Assembly: GCF_024323335.1 (NCBI RefSeq)
Contig: NC_066580.1
Coordinates: forward strand, 258,020,977 to 258,084,976
DNA length: 64,000 bases
Source: Lathyrus oleraceus
Taxonomy: Eukaryota; Streptophyta; Magnoliopsida; Fabales; Fabaceae
Direction of reading: 5' to 3'
The position numbers and the translations under genes were made by a program. The notes beneath the pieces are model-generated. The model was given only the letters and a program-made list of their open reading frames with translations, had not been told where the DNA came from and searched no databases. This document shows, one piece after another, positions 1 to 11,933 of the stretch (positions are counted from its first letter, which is position 1; every line of letters begins with the position of its first letter).

Positions 1-327
1 GTTTGCTTTGAACATTATAGGATGGGTTGAAGCACTCCAAATGCATGACTTTGAATTAAAATGGCATATACAAATACTGATTACTTAGCTACTTATTGTA
101 TTTTTTTCATCATAGTAGCCTTCTATAGGTGACTATGTTTACTACACCAAATCATTATTGAAAGAATCATATATCCTTATTTCATACCTTTTTAAAAAAA
201 TCAAATATATGTGTTAAACACTAAAACAAGAGAATATGCGGATTTTTTATGATTAATTTTATTGACTTAAATTGTAATGTGTTGATATTTGAGTTGTTTT
301 AAATATGAAAATCTAAAATAAAATATA

Positions 328-337
328 TTGATATCAA
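328..337. other. Conserved 10-bp palindrome ttgatatcaa, one per monomer (example)
   Basis: The sequence ttgatatcaa is its own reverse complement and contains a GATATC (EcoRV) site. It lies in the most AT-rich third of the monomer and was present in nearly every copy I read. One exception is the unit starting at 25816, where a base is missing (atatgatatcaaat near 26128). It is a candidate protein-binding or structural element, but no function is shown. Confidence 0.75.
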
Positions 338-1375
338 AATATGTTGTTTAAAAAAATTACAATGAAAAAAAGAAATAAAAAAATGACGTTTTTATAGACA
401 AAGATGGGTTAAAGTTATGAAAAATAAAACAAATATTGAAAATAACGTAGAGCTACTTTTGTAAGAAACATGAAACCTATTAGATGGATACATGGCAAAA
501 GAGCTAAGTTTGCTTTGAACATTATAGGATGGGTTGAAGCACTCCAAATGCATGACTTTGAATTAAAATGGCATATACAAATACTGATTACTTAGCTACT
601 TATTGTATTTTTTTTCATCATAGTAGCCTTCTTGAGGTGACTATGTTTACTACACCAAATCATTATTGAAAGAATCATTTATCCTTATTTCATACCTTTT
701 TAAAAAAAATCAAATATATGTGTTAAACACTAAAACAAGAGAATATGCGGATTTTTTATGATTAATTTTATTGACTTAAATTGTAATGTGTTGATATTTG
801 AGTTGTTTTAAATATGAAAATCTAAAATAAAATATATTGATATCAAAATATGTTGTTTAAAAAAATTACAATGAAAAAAAGAAATAAAAAAATGACGTTT
901 TTATAGTCAAAGATGGGTTAAAGTTATGAAAAACAAGACAAATATTGAAAATAACGTAGAGCTACTTTTGTTAGAAACATGAAACCTATTAGATGGATAC
1001 ATGGAAAAAGAGCTAAGTTTGCTTTTTTACATTATAGGATGGGTTGAAGCACTCTAAATGGATGACTTTGAATTAAAATGGCATTTACAATTACTTATTA
1101 CGTAACTACTGATTGTATTTTTTAATCATAGTAGCCTTTTCAAGGTGACTATGTTTACTACACCAAATCATTATTGAAAGAATCATTTATCCTTATTTCA
1201 TATCTTTTTATAAAAAATCAAATATATGTGTTAAACAATAAAATAAGAGAATATGCGGATTTTTTATGATTAATTTAATTGACTGAAATTGTAATGTGTT
1301 GATATTTGAGTTGTTTTAAATATGAAAATCTTAAATAAAATATATTGATATCAAAATATGTTGTTTAAAAAAATT

Positions 1376-1428
1376 ACAATGAAAAAAAGAAATAAAAAAT
1401 GACAATGAAAAAAAGAAATTAAAAAATG
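1376..1428 (+). repeat. 26-bp tandem duplication diagnostic of class C (example)
   Basis: Two adjacent copies of an A-rich segment starting acaatgaaaaaaagaaat and ending aaaatg lie at 1376-1401 and 1402-1428. Classes A and B have one copy. The extra copy accounts for the roughly 24-bp greater length of class C. Nearly all C monomers carry it. The second copy reads gaaattaaaa or gaaataaaa in most left-hand copies and gaacttaaaa in most copies beyond 29 kb, so the two copies have diverged separately. Confidence 0.9.
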
Positions 1429-1563
1429 ACGTTTTTATATACAAAGATGGGTTAAAGTTATGAAAAATAAGACAAATATTAAAAATAACGTAGAGCTACT
1501 TTTGTTAGAAACATGAAACCTATTAGATGGAGACATGGCAAAAGAGCTAAGTTTGCTTTGAAC

Positions 1564-2074
1564 ATTATAGGATGGGTTGAAGCACTCCAAATGCATGACT
1601 TTGAATTAAAATGGCATATACAAATACTGATTACTTAGCTACTTATTGTATTTTTTTTCATCATAGTAGCCTTCTATAGGTGACTATGTTTACTACACCA
1701 AATCATTATTGAAAGAATCATTTATCCTTATTTCATACCTTTTTAAAAAAAATCAAATATATGTGTTAAACACTAAAACAAGAGAATATGCGGATTTTTT
1801 ATGATTAATTTTATTGACTTAAATTGTAATGTGTTGATATTTGAGTTGTTTTAAATATGAAAATCTAAAATAAAATATATTGATATCAAAATATGTTGTT
1901 TAAAAAAATTACAATGAAAAAAAGAAATAAAAAAAAATGACGTTTTTATAGACAAAGATGGGTTAAAGTTATGAAAAATAAAACAAATATTGAAAATAAC
2001 GTAGAGCTACTTTTGTAAGAAACATGAAACCTATTAGATGGATACATGGCAAAAGAGCTAAGTTTGCTTTGAAC
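1564..2074 (+). repeat. Type specimen of monomer class A (511 bp)
   Basis: This copy carries all class A markers in order: actccaaatg, catatacaaatactg, catagtagccttctatagg, catacctttt, gacttaaattgtaatg, aatctaaaataaaa, tatagacaaag, aataaaacaaatattg, tttgtaagaaac, gatggatacatgg and a final tttgctttgaac. It follows a C monomer and precedes a B monomer. Two A subtypes are visible elsewhere: catttatcc versus catatatcc, and ttttaaatatg versus ttttcaatatg. A is the class that also forms long runs on its own (36.6-42.2 kb). Confidence 0.93.
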
Positions 2075-2589
2075 ATTATAGGATGGGTTGAAGCACTCCA
2101 AATGCATGACTTTGAATTAAAATGGCATATACAAATACTGATTACTTAGCTACTTATTGTATTTTTTTTCATCATAGTAGCTTTCTTGAGGTGACTATGT
2201 TTACTACATCAAATCATTATTGAAAGAATCATTTATCCTTATTTCATATCTTTTTTAAAAAAATCAAATATATGTGTTAAACACTAAAACAAGAGAATAT
2301 GGAGATTTTTTACGATTAATTTTATTGACTTATATTCTAATGTGTTGATATTTGAGTTGTTTTAAATATGAAAATCTAAAATAAAATATATTGATATCAA
2401 AATATGTTGTTTAAAAAAATTACAATGAAAAAAAAAAAGAAATAAAAAAAATGACGTTTTTATAGTCAAAGATGGGTTAAAGTTATGAAAAACAAGACAA
2501 ATATTGAAAATAACGTAGAGCTACTTTTGTTAGAAACATGAAACCTATTAGATGGATACATGGCAAAAGAGCTAAGTTTGCTTTTTTAC
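2075..2589 (+). repeat. Type specimen of monomer class B (515 bp)
   Basis: The first 80 bp match class A. The copy then switches to B markers: gtagctttcttgagg, acatcaaatc, catatcttttt, acgattaatttt, acttatattctaatg, tatagtcaaag, aacaagacaaatattg, tttgttagaaac, and a T-rich end (gcttttttac) where A and C have gctttgaac. In the right half of the window B copies more often carry ccttcttgagg, gagagaatc, tttgtaagaaac and gtttgttttttt, so B has at least two subfamilies. This copy has tggagatttt in place of the usual tgcggatttt. Confidence 0.92.
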
Positions 2590-3123
2590 ATTATAGGATG
2601 GGTTGAAGCACTCTAAATGCATGACTTTGAATTAAAATGGCATTTACAATTACTTATTACGTAACTACTGATTGTATTTTTTAATCATAGTAGCCTTTTC
2701 AAGGTGACTATGTTTACTACACCAAATCATTATTGAAAGAATCATTTATCCTTATTTCATATCTTTTTATAAAAAAATCAAATATATGTGTTAAACACTA
2801 AAATAAGAGAATATGCGGATTTTTTATGATTAATTTAATTGACTGAAATTGTAATGTGTTGATATTTGAGTTGTTTTAAATATGAAAATCTTAAATAAAA
2901 TATATTGATATCAAAATATGTTGTTTTAAAAAAATTACAATGAAAAAAAGAATAAAAAAATGACAATGAAAAAAAGAAAAAAAAAATGACGTTTTTATAT
3001 ACAAAGATGGGTTAAAGTTATGAAAAATAAGACAAATATTAAAAATAACGTAGAGCTACTTTTGTTAGAAACATGAAACCTATTAGATGGAGACATGGCA
3101 AAAGAGCTAAGTTTGCTTTGAAC
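2590..3123 (+). repeat. Type specimen of monomer class C (534 bp)
   Basis: Class C is the most divergent and longest class. Its markers are actctaaatg, catttacaattacttattacg, taactactgattg, aatcatagtagccttttcaagg, tttttataaaa, gactgaaattgtaatg, aatcttaaataaa, tgttttaaaa, a duplicated A-rich segment before gacgtttttatatac, ataagacaaatattaaaaat, tttgttagaaac and gatggagacatgg. It usually follows B and precedes A. A subtype (C2) with acatagcaaaag upstream, gaaataaaatgg, caagtactt and gtagcattttcaagg occurs at 14505, 21726, 47830 and 52459. Confidence 0.93.
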
Positions 3124-5187
3124 ATTATAGGATGGGTTGAAGCACTCCAAATGCATGACTTTGAATTAAAATGGCATATACAATACTGATTACTTAGCTA
3201 CTTATTGTATTTTTTTTCATCATAGTAGCCTTCTATAGGTGACTATGTTTACTACACCAAATCATTATTGAAAGAATCATATATCCTTATTTCATACCTT
3301 TTTAAAAAAATCAAATATATGTGTTAAACACTAAAACAAGAGAATATGCGGATTTTTTATGATTAATTTTATTGACTTAAATTGTAATGTGTTGATATTT
3401 GAGTTGTTTTAAATATGAAAATCTAAAATAAAATATATTGATATCAAAATATGTTGTTTAAAAAAATTACAATGAAAAAAAGAAATAAAAAATGACGTTT
3501 TTATAGACAAAGATGGGTTAAAGTTATGAAAAATAAAACAAATATTGAAAATAACGTAGAGCTACTATTGTAAGAAACATGAAACTTATTAGATGGATAC
3601 ATGGCAAAAGAGCTATGTTTGCTTTGACCATTATAGGATGGGTTGAAGAACTCTAAATGCATGACTTTGAATTAAAATGGCATTTACAAATACTGATTAC
3701 TTAGCTAATTATTGTATTTTTTTCTCATCATAGTAGCCTTCTTGAGGTGACTATGTTTACTACACCAAATCATTATTGAAAGAATCATTTATCCTTATTT
3801 CATACCTTTTTAAAAAAAATCAAATATATGTGTTAAACACTAAAACAAGAGAATATGCGGATTTTTTATGATTAATTTTATTGACTTAAATTGTAATGTG
3901 TTGATATTTGAGTTGTTTTAAATATGAAAATCTAAAATAAAATATATTGATATCAAAATATGTTGTTTAAAAAAATTACAATGAAAAAAAGAAATAAAAA
4001 AAAATGACGTTTTTATAGACAAAGATGGGTTAAAGTTATGAAAAATAAAACAAATATTGAAAATAACGTAGAGCTACTTTTGTAAGAAACATGAAACCTA
4101 TTAGATGGATACATGGCAAAAGAGCTAAGTTTGCTTTGAACATTATAGGATGGGTTGAAGCACTCCAAATGCATGACTTTGAATTAAAATGGCATATACA
4201 AATACTGATTACTTAGCTACTTATTGTATTTTTTTTCATCATAGTAGCTTTCTTGAGGTGACTATGTTTACTACACCAAATCATTATTGAAAGAATCATT
4301 TATCCTTATTTCATATCTTTTTTAAAAAATCAAATATATGTGTTAAACACTAAAACAAGAGAATATGCGGATTTTTTATGATTAATTTTATTGACTTAAT
4401 TCTAATGTGTTGATATTTGAGTTGTTTTAAATATGAAAATCTAAAATAAAATATATTGATATCAAAATATGTTGTTTAAAAAAATTACAATGAAAAAAAA
4501 AGAAATAAAAAAATGACGTTTTTATAGTCAAAGATGGGTTAAAGTTATGAAAAACAAGACAAATATTGAAAATAACGTAGAGCTACTTTTGTTAGAAACA
4601 TGAAACCTATTAGATGGATACATGGCAAAAGAGCTAAGTTTGCTTTTTTACATTATAGGATGGGTTGAAGCACTCTAAATGCATGACTTTGAATTAAAAT
4701 GGCATTTACAATTACTTATTACGTAACTACTGATTGTATTTTTTAATCATAGTAGCCTTTTCAAGGTGACTATGTTTACTACACCAAATCATTATTGAAA
4801 GAATCATTTATCCTTATTTCATATCTTTATATAAAAAAATCAAATATATGTGTTAAACAATAAAATAAGAGAATATGCAAATTTTTTATGATTAATTTAA
4901 TTGACTGAAATTGTAATGTGTTGATATTTGAGTTGTTTTAAATATGAAAATCTTAAATAAAATATATTGATATCAAAATATGTTGTTTTAAAAAAATTAC
5001 AATGAAAAAAAGAAGTAAAAAAATGACAATGAAAAAAAGAAATAAAAAAATGACGTTTTTATATACAAAGATGGGTTAAAGTTATGAAAAATAAGACAAA
5101 TATTAAAAATAACGTAGAGCTACTTTTGTTAGAAACATGAAACCTATTAGATGGAGACATGGCAAAAGAGCTAAGTTTGCTTTGAAC
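3124..5187 (+). repeat. Four-monomer variant A, B/A mosaic, B, C
   Basis: Units start at 3124 (A), 3630 (mosaic), 4142 (B) and 4652 (C). The A unit ends with the rarer markers ctactattgtaag, gaaacttattag and agctatgtttgctttgacc. The mosaic unit begins C-like (actctaaatg, ggcatttaca), has the B marker ttcttgagg, then ends as A (tatagacaaag, tttgtaagaaac). One extra monomer is therefore present relative to the neighbouring trimers. The C unit has gcaaatttt replacing gcggatttt. Confidence 0.85.
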
Positions 5188-8100
5188 ATTATAGGATGGG
5201 TTGAAGCACTCCAAATGCATGACTTTGAATTAAAATGGCATATACAAATACTGATTACTTAGCTACTTATTGTATTTTTTTTCATCATAGTAGCCTTCTA
5301 TAGGTGACTATGTTTACTACACCAAATCATTATTGAAAGAATCATTTATCCTTATTTCATACCTTTTTAAAAAAATCAAATATATGTGTTAAACACTAAA
5401 ACAAGAGAATATGCGGATTTTTTATGATTAATTTTATTGACTTAAATTGTAATGTGTTGATATTTGAGTTGTTTTAAATATGAAAATCTAAAATAATATA
5501 TTGATATCAAAATATGTTGTTTAAAAAAATTACAATGAAAAAAAGAAATAAAAAAATGACGTTTTTATACACAAAGATGGGTTAAAGTTATGAAAAATAA
5601 AACAAATATTGAAAATAACGTAGAGCTACTATTGTAAGAAACATGAAACTTATTAGATGGATACATGGCAAAAGAGCTATGTTTGCTTTGAACATTATAG
5701 GATGGGTTGAAGCACTCCAAATGCATGACTTTGAATTAAAATGGCATATACAAATACTGATTACTTAGCTACTTATTGTATTTTTTTCTCATCATAGTAG
5801 CCTTCTTGAGGTGACTATGTTTACTACACCAAATCATTATTGAGAGAATCATTTATCCTTATTTCATACCTTTTTAAAAAAAATCAAATATATGTGTTTA
5901 ACACTAAAACAAGAGAATATGCGGATTTTTTATGATTAATTTTATTGACTTAAATTCTAATGTGTTGATATTTGAGTTGTTTTAAATATGAAAATCTAAA
6001 ATAAAATATATTGATATCAAAATATGTTGTTTAAAAAAATTACAATGAAAAAAAGAAATAAAAAAAATGACGTTTTTATAGTCAAAGATGGGTTAAAGTT
6101 ATGAAAAACAAGACAAATAGTGAAAATAACGTAGAGCTACTTTTGTTATAAACATGAAACCTATTAGATGGATACATGGCAAAAGAGCTAAGTTTGCTTT
6201 TTTACATTATAGGATGGGTTGAAGCACTCTAAATGCATGACTTTGAATTAAAATGGCATTTACAATTACTTATTACGTAACTACTGATTGTATTTTTTAA
6301 TCATAGTAGCCTTTTCAAGGTGACTATGTTTACTACACCAAATCATTATTGAAAGAATCATTTATCCTTATTTCATATCTTTTTATAAAAAATCAAATAT
6401 ATGTGTTAAACAATAAAATAAGAGAATATGCGGATTTTTTATGATTAATTTAATTGACTGAAATTGTAATGTGTTGATATTTGAGTTGTTTTAAATATGA
6501 AAATCTTAAATAAAATATATTGATATCAAAATATGTTGTTTTAAAAAAATTACAATGAAAAAAAGAATAAAAAAAATGACAATGAAAAAAGAAATTAAAA
6601 ATGACGTTTTTATATACAAAGATGGGTTAAAGTTATGAAAAATAAGACAAATATTAAAAATAACGTAGAGCTACTTTTGTTAGAAACATGAAACCTATTA
6701 GATGGAGACATGGCAAAAGAGCTAAGTTTGCTTTGAACATTATAGGATGGGTTGAAGCACTCCAAATGCATGACTTTGAATTAAAATGGCATATACAAAT
6801 ACTGATTACTTAGCTACTTATTGTATTTTTTTTCATCATAGTAGCCTTCTATAGGTGACTATGTTTACTACACCAAATCATTATTGAAAGAATCATATAT
6901 CCTTATTTCATACCTTTTTAAAAAAATCAAATATATGTGTTAAACACTAAAACAAGAGAATATGCGGATTTTTTATGATTAATTTTATTGACTTAAATTG
7001 TAATGTGTTGATATTTGAGTTGTTTTAAATATGAAAATCTAAAATAAAATATATTGATATCAAAATATGTTGTTTAAAAAAATTACAATGAAAAAAAGAA
7101 ATAAAAAAAATGACGTTTTTATAGACAAAGATGGGTTAAAGTTATGAAAAATAAAACAAATATTGAAAATAACGTAGAGCTACTTTTGTAAGAAACATGA
7201 AACCTATTAGATGGATACATGGCAAAAGAGCTAAGTTTGCTTTGAACATTATAGGATGGGTTGAAGCACTCCAAATGCATGACTTTGAATTAAAATGGCA
7301 TATACAAATACTGATTACTTAGCTACTTATTGTATTTTTTTTTCATCATAGTAGCTTTCTTGAGGTGACTATGTTTACTACATCAAATCATTATTGAAAG
7401 AATCATTTATCCTTATTTCATATCTTTTTTAAAAAAATCAAATATATGTGTTAAACACTAAAACAAGAGAATATGGAGATTTTTTACGATTAATTTTATT
7501 GACTTATATTCTAATGCGTTGATATTTGAGTTGTTTTAAATATGAAAATCTAAAATAAAATATATTGATATCAAAATATGTTGTTTAAAAAAATTACAAT
7601 GAAAAAAAAAAGAAATAAAAAAAATGACGTTTTTATAGTCAAAGATGGGTTAAAGTTATGAAAAACAAGACAAATAGTGAAAATAACGTAGAGCTACTTT
7701 TGTTATAAACATGAAACCTATTAGATGGATACATGGCAAAAGAGCTAAGTTTGCTTTTTTACATTATAGGATGGGTTGAAGCACTCTAAATGCATGACTT
7801 TGAATTAAAATGGCATTACAATTACTTATTACGTAACTACTGATTGTATTTTTTAATCATAGTAGCCTTTTCAAGGTGACTATGTTTACTACACCAAATC
7901 ATTATTGAAAGAATCATTTATCCTTATTTCATATCTTTATATAAAAAAATCAAATATATGTGTTAAACAATAAAATAAGAGAATATGCAAATTTTTTATG
8001 ATTAATTTAATTGACTGAAATTGTAATGTGTTGATATTTGAGTTGTTTTAAATATGAAAATCTTAAATAAAATATATTGATATCAAAATATGTTGTTTTA

Positions 8101-8297
8101 AAAAAATTACAATGAAAAAAAGAAATAAAAAAATGACAATGAAAAAAAGAAATAAAAAAATGACGTTTTTATATACAAAGATGGGTTAAAGTTATGAAAA
8201 ATAAGACAAATATTAAAAATAACGTGGAGCTACTTTTGTTAGAAACATGAAACCTATTAGATGGAGACATGGCAAAGGAGCTAAGTTTGCTTTGAAC
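5188..8297 (+). repeat. Two A-B-C trimers
   Basis: Units start at 5188 (A), 5694 (B), 6206 (C), 6739 (A), 7248 (B) and 7763 (C). Periods are 1551 and 1559 bp. Both B units end with the subtype markers caaatagtgaaaataacg and gttataaacatg. The B at 5694 has tttctcatcatagtag and gagagaatc, while that at 7248 has the gtagctttcttgagg form. The C at 7763 has gcaaatttt and aacgtggagc. Confidence 0.88.
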
Positions 8298-8835
8298 ATT
8301 ATAGGATGGGTTGAAGCACGCCAAATGCATGACTTTGAATTAAAATGGCATATACAAATACTGATTACTTAGCTACTTATTGTATTTTTTTTCATCATAG
8401 TAGCCTTCTATAGGTGACTATGTTTACTACACCAAATCATTATTGAAAGAATCATTTATCCTTATTTCATACCTTTTTAAAAAAAATCAAATATATGTGT
8501 TAAACACTAAAACAAGAGAATATGCGGATTTTTTATGATTAATTTTATTGACTTAAATTCTAATGTGTTGATATTTGAGTTGTTTTAAATATGAAAATCT
8601 TAAACAAAATATATTGATATCAAAATATGTTGTTTTAAAAAAATTACAATGAAAAAAAGAAATAAAAATTATGACAATGAAAAAAAGAAATTAAAAAATG
8701 ACGTTTTTATATACAAAGATGGGTTAAAGTTATGAAAAATAAGACAAATATTAAAAATAACGTAGAGCTACTTTTGTTAGAAACATGAAACCTATTAGAT
8801 GGAGACATGGCAAAAGAGCTAAGTTTGCTTTGAAC
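8298..8835 (+). repeat. A-to-C recombinant monomer (538 bp)
   Basis: This unit lies between a C and an A, where a normal trimer would have A then B. Its left part is A-like (gccaaatg, catatacaaatactg, ctataggtgac) up to acttaaattctaatg near 8560. From about 8598 it is C (aatcttaaacaaaa, tgttttaaaa, duplicated A-rich segment, tatatacaaag, ggagacat). The switch falls in the stretch shared by all classes, 8562-8598. It is the longest unit in the window and makes this higher-order unit a single hybrid monomer. Confidence 0.88.
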
Positions 8836-11800
8836 ATTATAGGATGGGTTGAAGCACTCCAAATGCATGACTTTGAATTAAAATGGCATATACAAATACT
8901 GATTACTTAGCTACTTATTGTATTTTTTTTCATCATAGTAGCCTTCTATAGGTGACTATGTTTACTACACCAAATCATTATTGAAAGAATCATTTATCCT
9001 TATTTCATACCTTTTTAAAAAAAATCAAATATATGTGTTAAACACTAAAACAAGAGAATATGCGGATTTTTTATGATTAATTTTATTGACTTAAATTGTA
9101 ATGTGTTGATATTTGAGTTGTTTTAAATATGAAAATCTAAAATAAAATATATTGATATCAAAATATGTTGTTTAAAAAAATTACAATGAAAAAAAGAAAT
9201 AAAAAAAATGACGTTTTTATAGACAAAGATGGGTTAAAGTTATGAAAAATAAAACAAATATTGAAAATAACGTAGAGCTACTTTTGTAAGAAACATGAAA
9301 CCTATTAGATGGATACATGGCAAAAGAGCTAAGTTTGCTTTGAACATTATAGGATGGGTTGAAGCACTCCAAATGCATGACTTTGAATTAAAATGGCATA
9401 TACAAATACTGATTACTTAGCTACTTATTGTATTTTTTTTTCATCATAGTAGCTTTCTTGAGGTGACTATGTTTACTACATCAAATCATTATTGAAAGAA
9501 TCATTTATCCTTATTTCATATCTTTTTTAAAAAAATCAAATATATGTGTTAAACACTAAAACAAGAGAATATGGGATTTTTTATGATTAATTTTATTGAC
9601 TTAAATTCTAATGTGTTGATATTTGAGTTGTTTTAAATATGAAAATCTAAAATAAAATATATTGATATCAAAATATGTTGTTTAAAAAAATTACAATGAA
9701 AAAAAAGAAATAAAAAAAATGACGTTTTTATAGTCAAAGATGGGTTAAAGTTATGAAAAACAAGACAAATATTGAAAATAACGTAGAGCTACTTTTGTTA
9801 GAAACATGAAACCTATTAGATGGATACATGGCAAAAGAGCTAAGTTTGCTTTTTACATTATAGGATGGGTTGAAGCACTCTAAATGCATGACTTTGAATT
9901 AAAATGGCATTTACAATTACTTATTACGTAACTACTGATTGTATTTTTTAATCATAGTAGCCTTTTCAAGGTGACTATGTTTACTACACCAAATCATTAT
10001 TGAAAGAATCATTTATCCTTATTTCATATCTTTTATAAAAAAATCAAATATATGTGTTAAACACTAAAATAAGAGAATATGCGGATTTTTTATGATTAAT
10101 TTAATTGACTGAAATTGTAATGTGTTGATATTTGAGTTGTTTTAAATATGAAAATCTTAAATAAAATATATTGATATCAAAATATGTTGTTTTAAAAAAA
10201 TTACAATGAAAAAAAGAATAAAAAAATGACAATGAAAAAAAGAAATAAAAAAATGACGTTTTTATATACAAAGATGGGTTAAAGTTATGAAAAATAAGAC
10301 AAATATTAAAAATAACGTAGAGCTACTTTTGTTAGAAACATGAAACCTATTAGATGGAGACATGGCAAAAGAGCTAAGTTTGCTTTGAACATTATAGGAT
10401 GGGTTGAAGCACTCCAAATGCATGACTTTGAATTAAAATGGCATATACAATACTGATTACTTAGCTACTTATTGTATTTTTTTTCATCATAGTAGCCTTC
10501 TATAGGTGACTATGTTTACTACACCAAATCATTATTGAAAGAATCATATATCCTTATTTCATACCTTTTTAAAAAAATCAAATATATGTGTTAAACACTA
10601 AAACAAGAGAATATGCGGATTTTTTATGATTAATTTTATTGACTTAAATTGTAATGTGTTGATATTTGAGTTGTTTTAAATATGAAAATCTAAAATAAAA
10701 TATATTGATATCAAAATATGTTGTTTAAAAAAATTACAATGAAAAAAAGAAATAAAAAATGACGTTTTTATACAAAGATGGGTTAAAGTTATGAAAAATA
10801 AAACAAATATTGAAAATAACGTAGAGCTACTTTTGTAAGAAACATGAAACCTATTAGATGGATACATGGCAAAAGAGCTAAGTTTGCTTTGAACATTATA
10901 GGATGGGTTGAAGCACTCCAAATGCATGACTTTGAATTAAAATGGCATATACAAATACTGATTACTTAGCTACTTATTGTATTTTTTTTCATCATAGTAG
11001 CCTTCTTGAGGTGACTATGTTTACTACACCAAATCATTATTGAAAGAATCATTTATCCTTATTTCATACCTTTTTAAAAAAATCAAATATATGTGTTAAA
11101 CACTAAAACAAGAGAATATGCGGATTTTTTATGATTAATTTTATTGACTTAAATTCTAATGTGTTGATATTTGAGTTGTTTTAAATATGAAAATCTAAAA
11201 TAAAATATATTGATATCAAAATATGTTGTTTAAAAAAATTACAATGAAAAAAAGAAATAAAAAAATGACGTTTTTATAGTCAAAGATGGGTTAAAGTTAT
11301 GAAAAAAAGACAAATATTGAAAATAACGTAGAGCTACTTTTGTTAGAAACATGAAACCTATTAGATGGATACATGGCAAAAGAGCTAAGTTTGCTTTTTT
11401 ACATTATAGGATGGGTTGAAGCACTCTAAATGCATGACTTTGAATTAAAATGGCATTTACAATTACTTATTACGTAACTACTGATTGTATTTTTTAATCA
11501 TAGTAGCCTTTTCAAGGTGACTATGTTTACTACACCAAATCATTATTGAAAGAATCATTTATCCTTATTTCATATCTTTTTATAAAAAAATCAAATATAT
11601 GTGTTAAACAATAAAATAAGAGAATATGCGGATTTTTTATGATTAATTTATTGACTGAAATTGTAATGTGTTGATATTTGAGTTGTTTTAAATATGAAAA
11701 TCTTAAATAAAATATATTGATATCAAAATATGTTGTTTTAAAAAAATTACAATGAAAAAAAGAAAAAAAAAGACAATGAAAAAAAGAAATTAAAAAATGA

Positions 11801-11933
11801 CGTTTTTATATACAAAGATGGGTTAAAGTTATGAAAAATAAGACAAATATTAAAATAACGTAGAGCTACTTTTGTTAGAAACATGAAACCTATTAGATGG
11901 AGACATGGCAAAAGAGCTAAGTTTGCTTTGAAC
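8836..11933 (+). repeat. Two A-B-C trimers
   Basis: Units start at 8836 (A), 9346 (B), 9857 (C), 10391 (A), 10895 (B) and 11403 (C). Periods are 1555 and 1543 bp. The A at 10391 has lost two bases of its tatagaca marker (tttttatacaaag). The B at 10895 is of the ccttcttgagg, caccaaatc kind. Small deletions such as atgggatttt near 9573 and gcttttta near 9850 are private to single copies. Confidence 0.88.

Larger units (their letters stand above)
1..3123 (+). repeat. Two A-B-C trimers
   Basis: Bases 1-13 are the last bases of a preceding monomer. Units start at 14 (A), 521 (B), 1031 (C), 1564 (A), 2075 (B) and 2590 (C). The trimer period is 1550 then 1560 bp. The B at 521 keeps an A-like acttaaattgtaatg, so it is slightly mosaic. 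The C at 1031 has aaatggatgac where nearly all monomers have aaatgcatgac. Confidence 0.9.

Noticed and set aside
521..545. Pol III B-box-like sequence in gggttgaagcactcc
   Set aside because: It lacks the invariant C of the GGTTCGA core, has no A box at a suitable distance and no tRNA fold. A SINE or tRNA origin is not supported.
1196..1225. TATA-like tttttataaaaaa in C monomers as a promoter
   Set aside because: In sequence of about 75% AT such strings are expected often, and there is no downstream gene. AATAAA strings were dismissed as polyadenylation signals for the same reason.
10676..10927. Recurring minus-strand open frames of 60-104 codons, some starting MHLECF and others MFKANL, here and in about 30 other monomers
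   Set aside because: The same DNA is open in two different frames in different copies, the C-terminal parts change with every homopolymer length change, and the composition is that of AT-rich noncoding DNA. There is no conserved protein to annotate.
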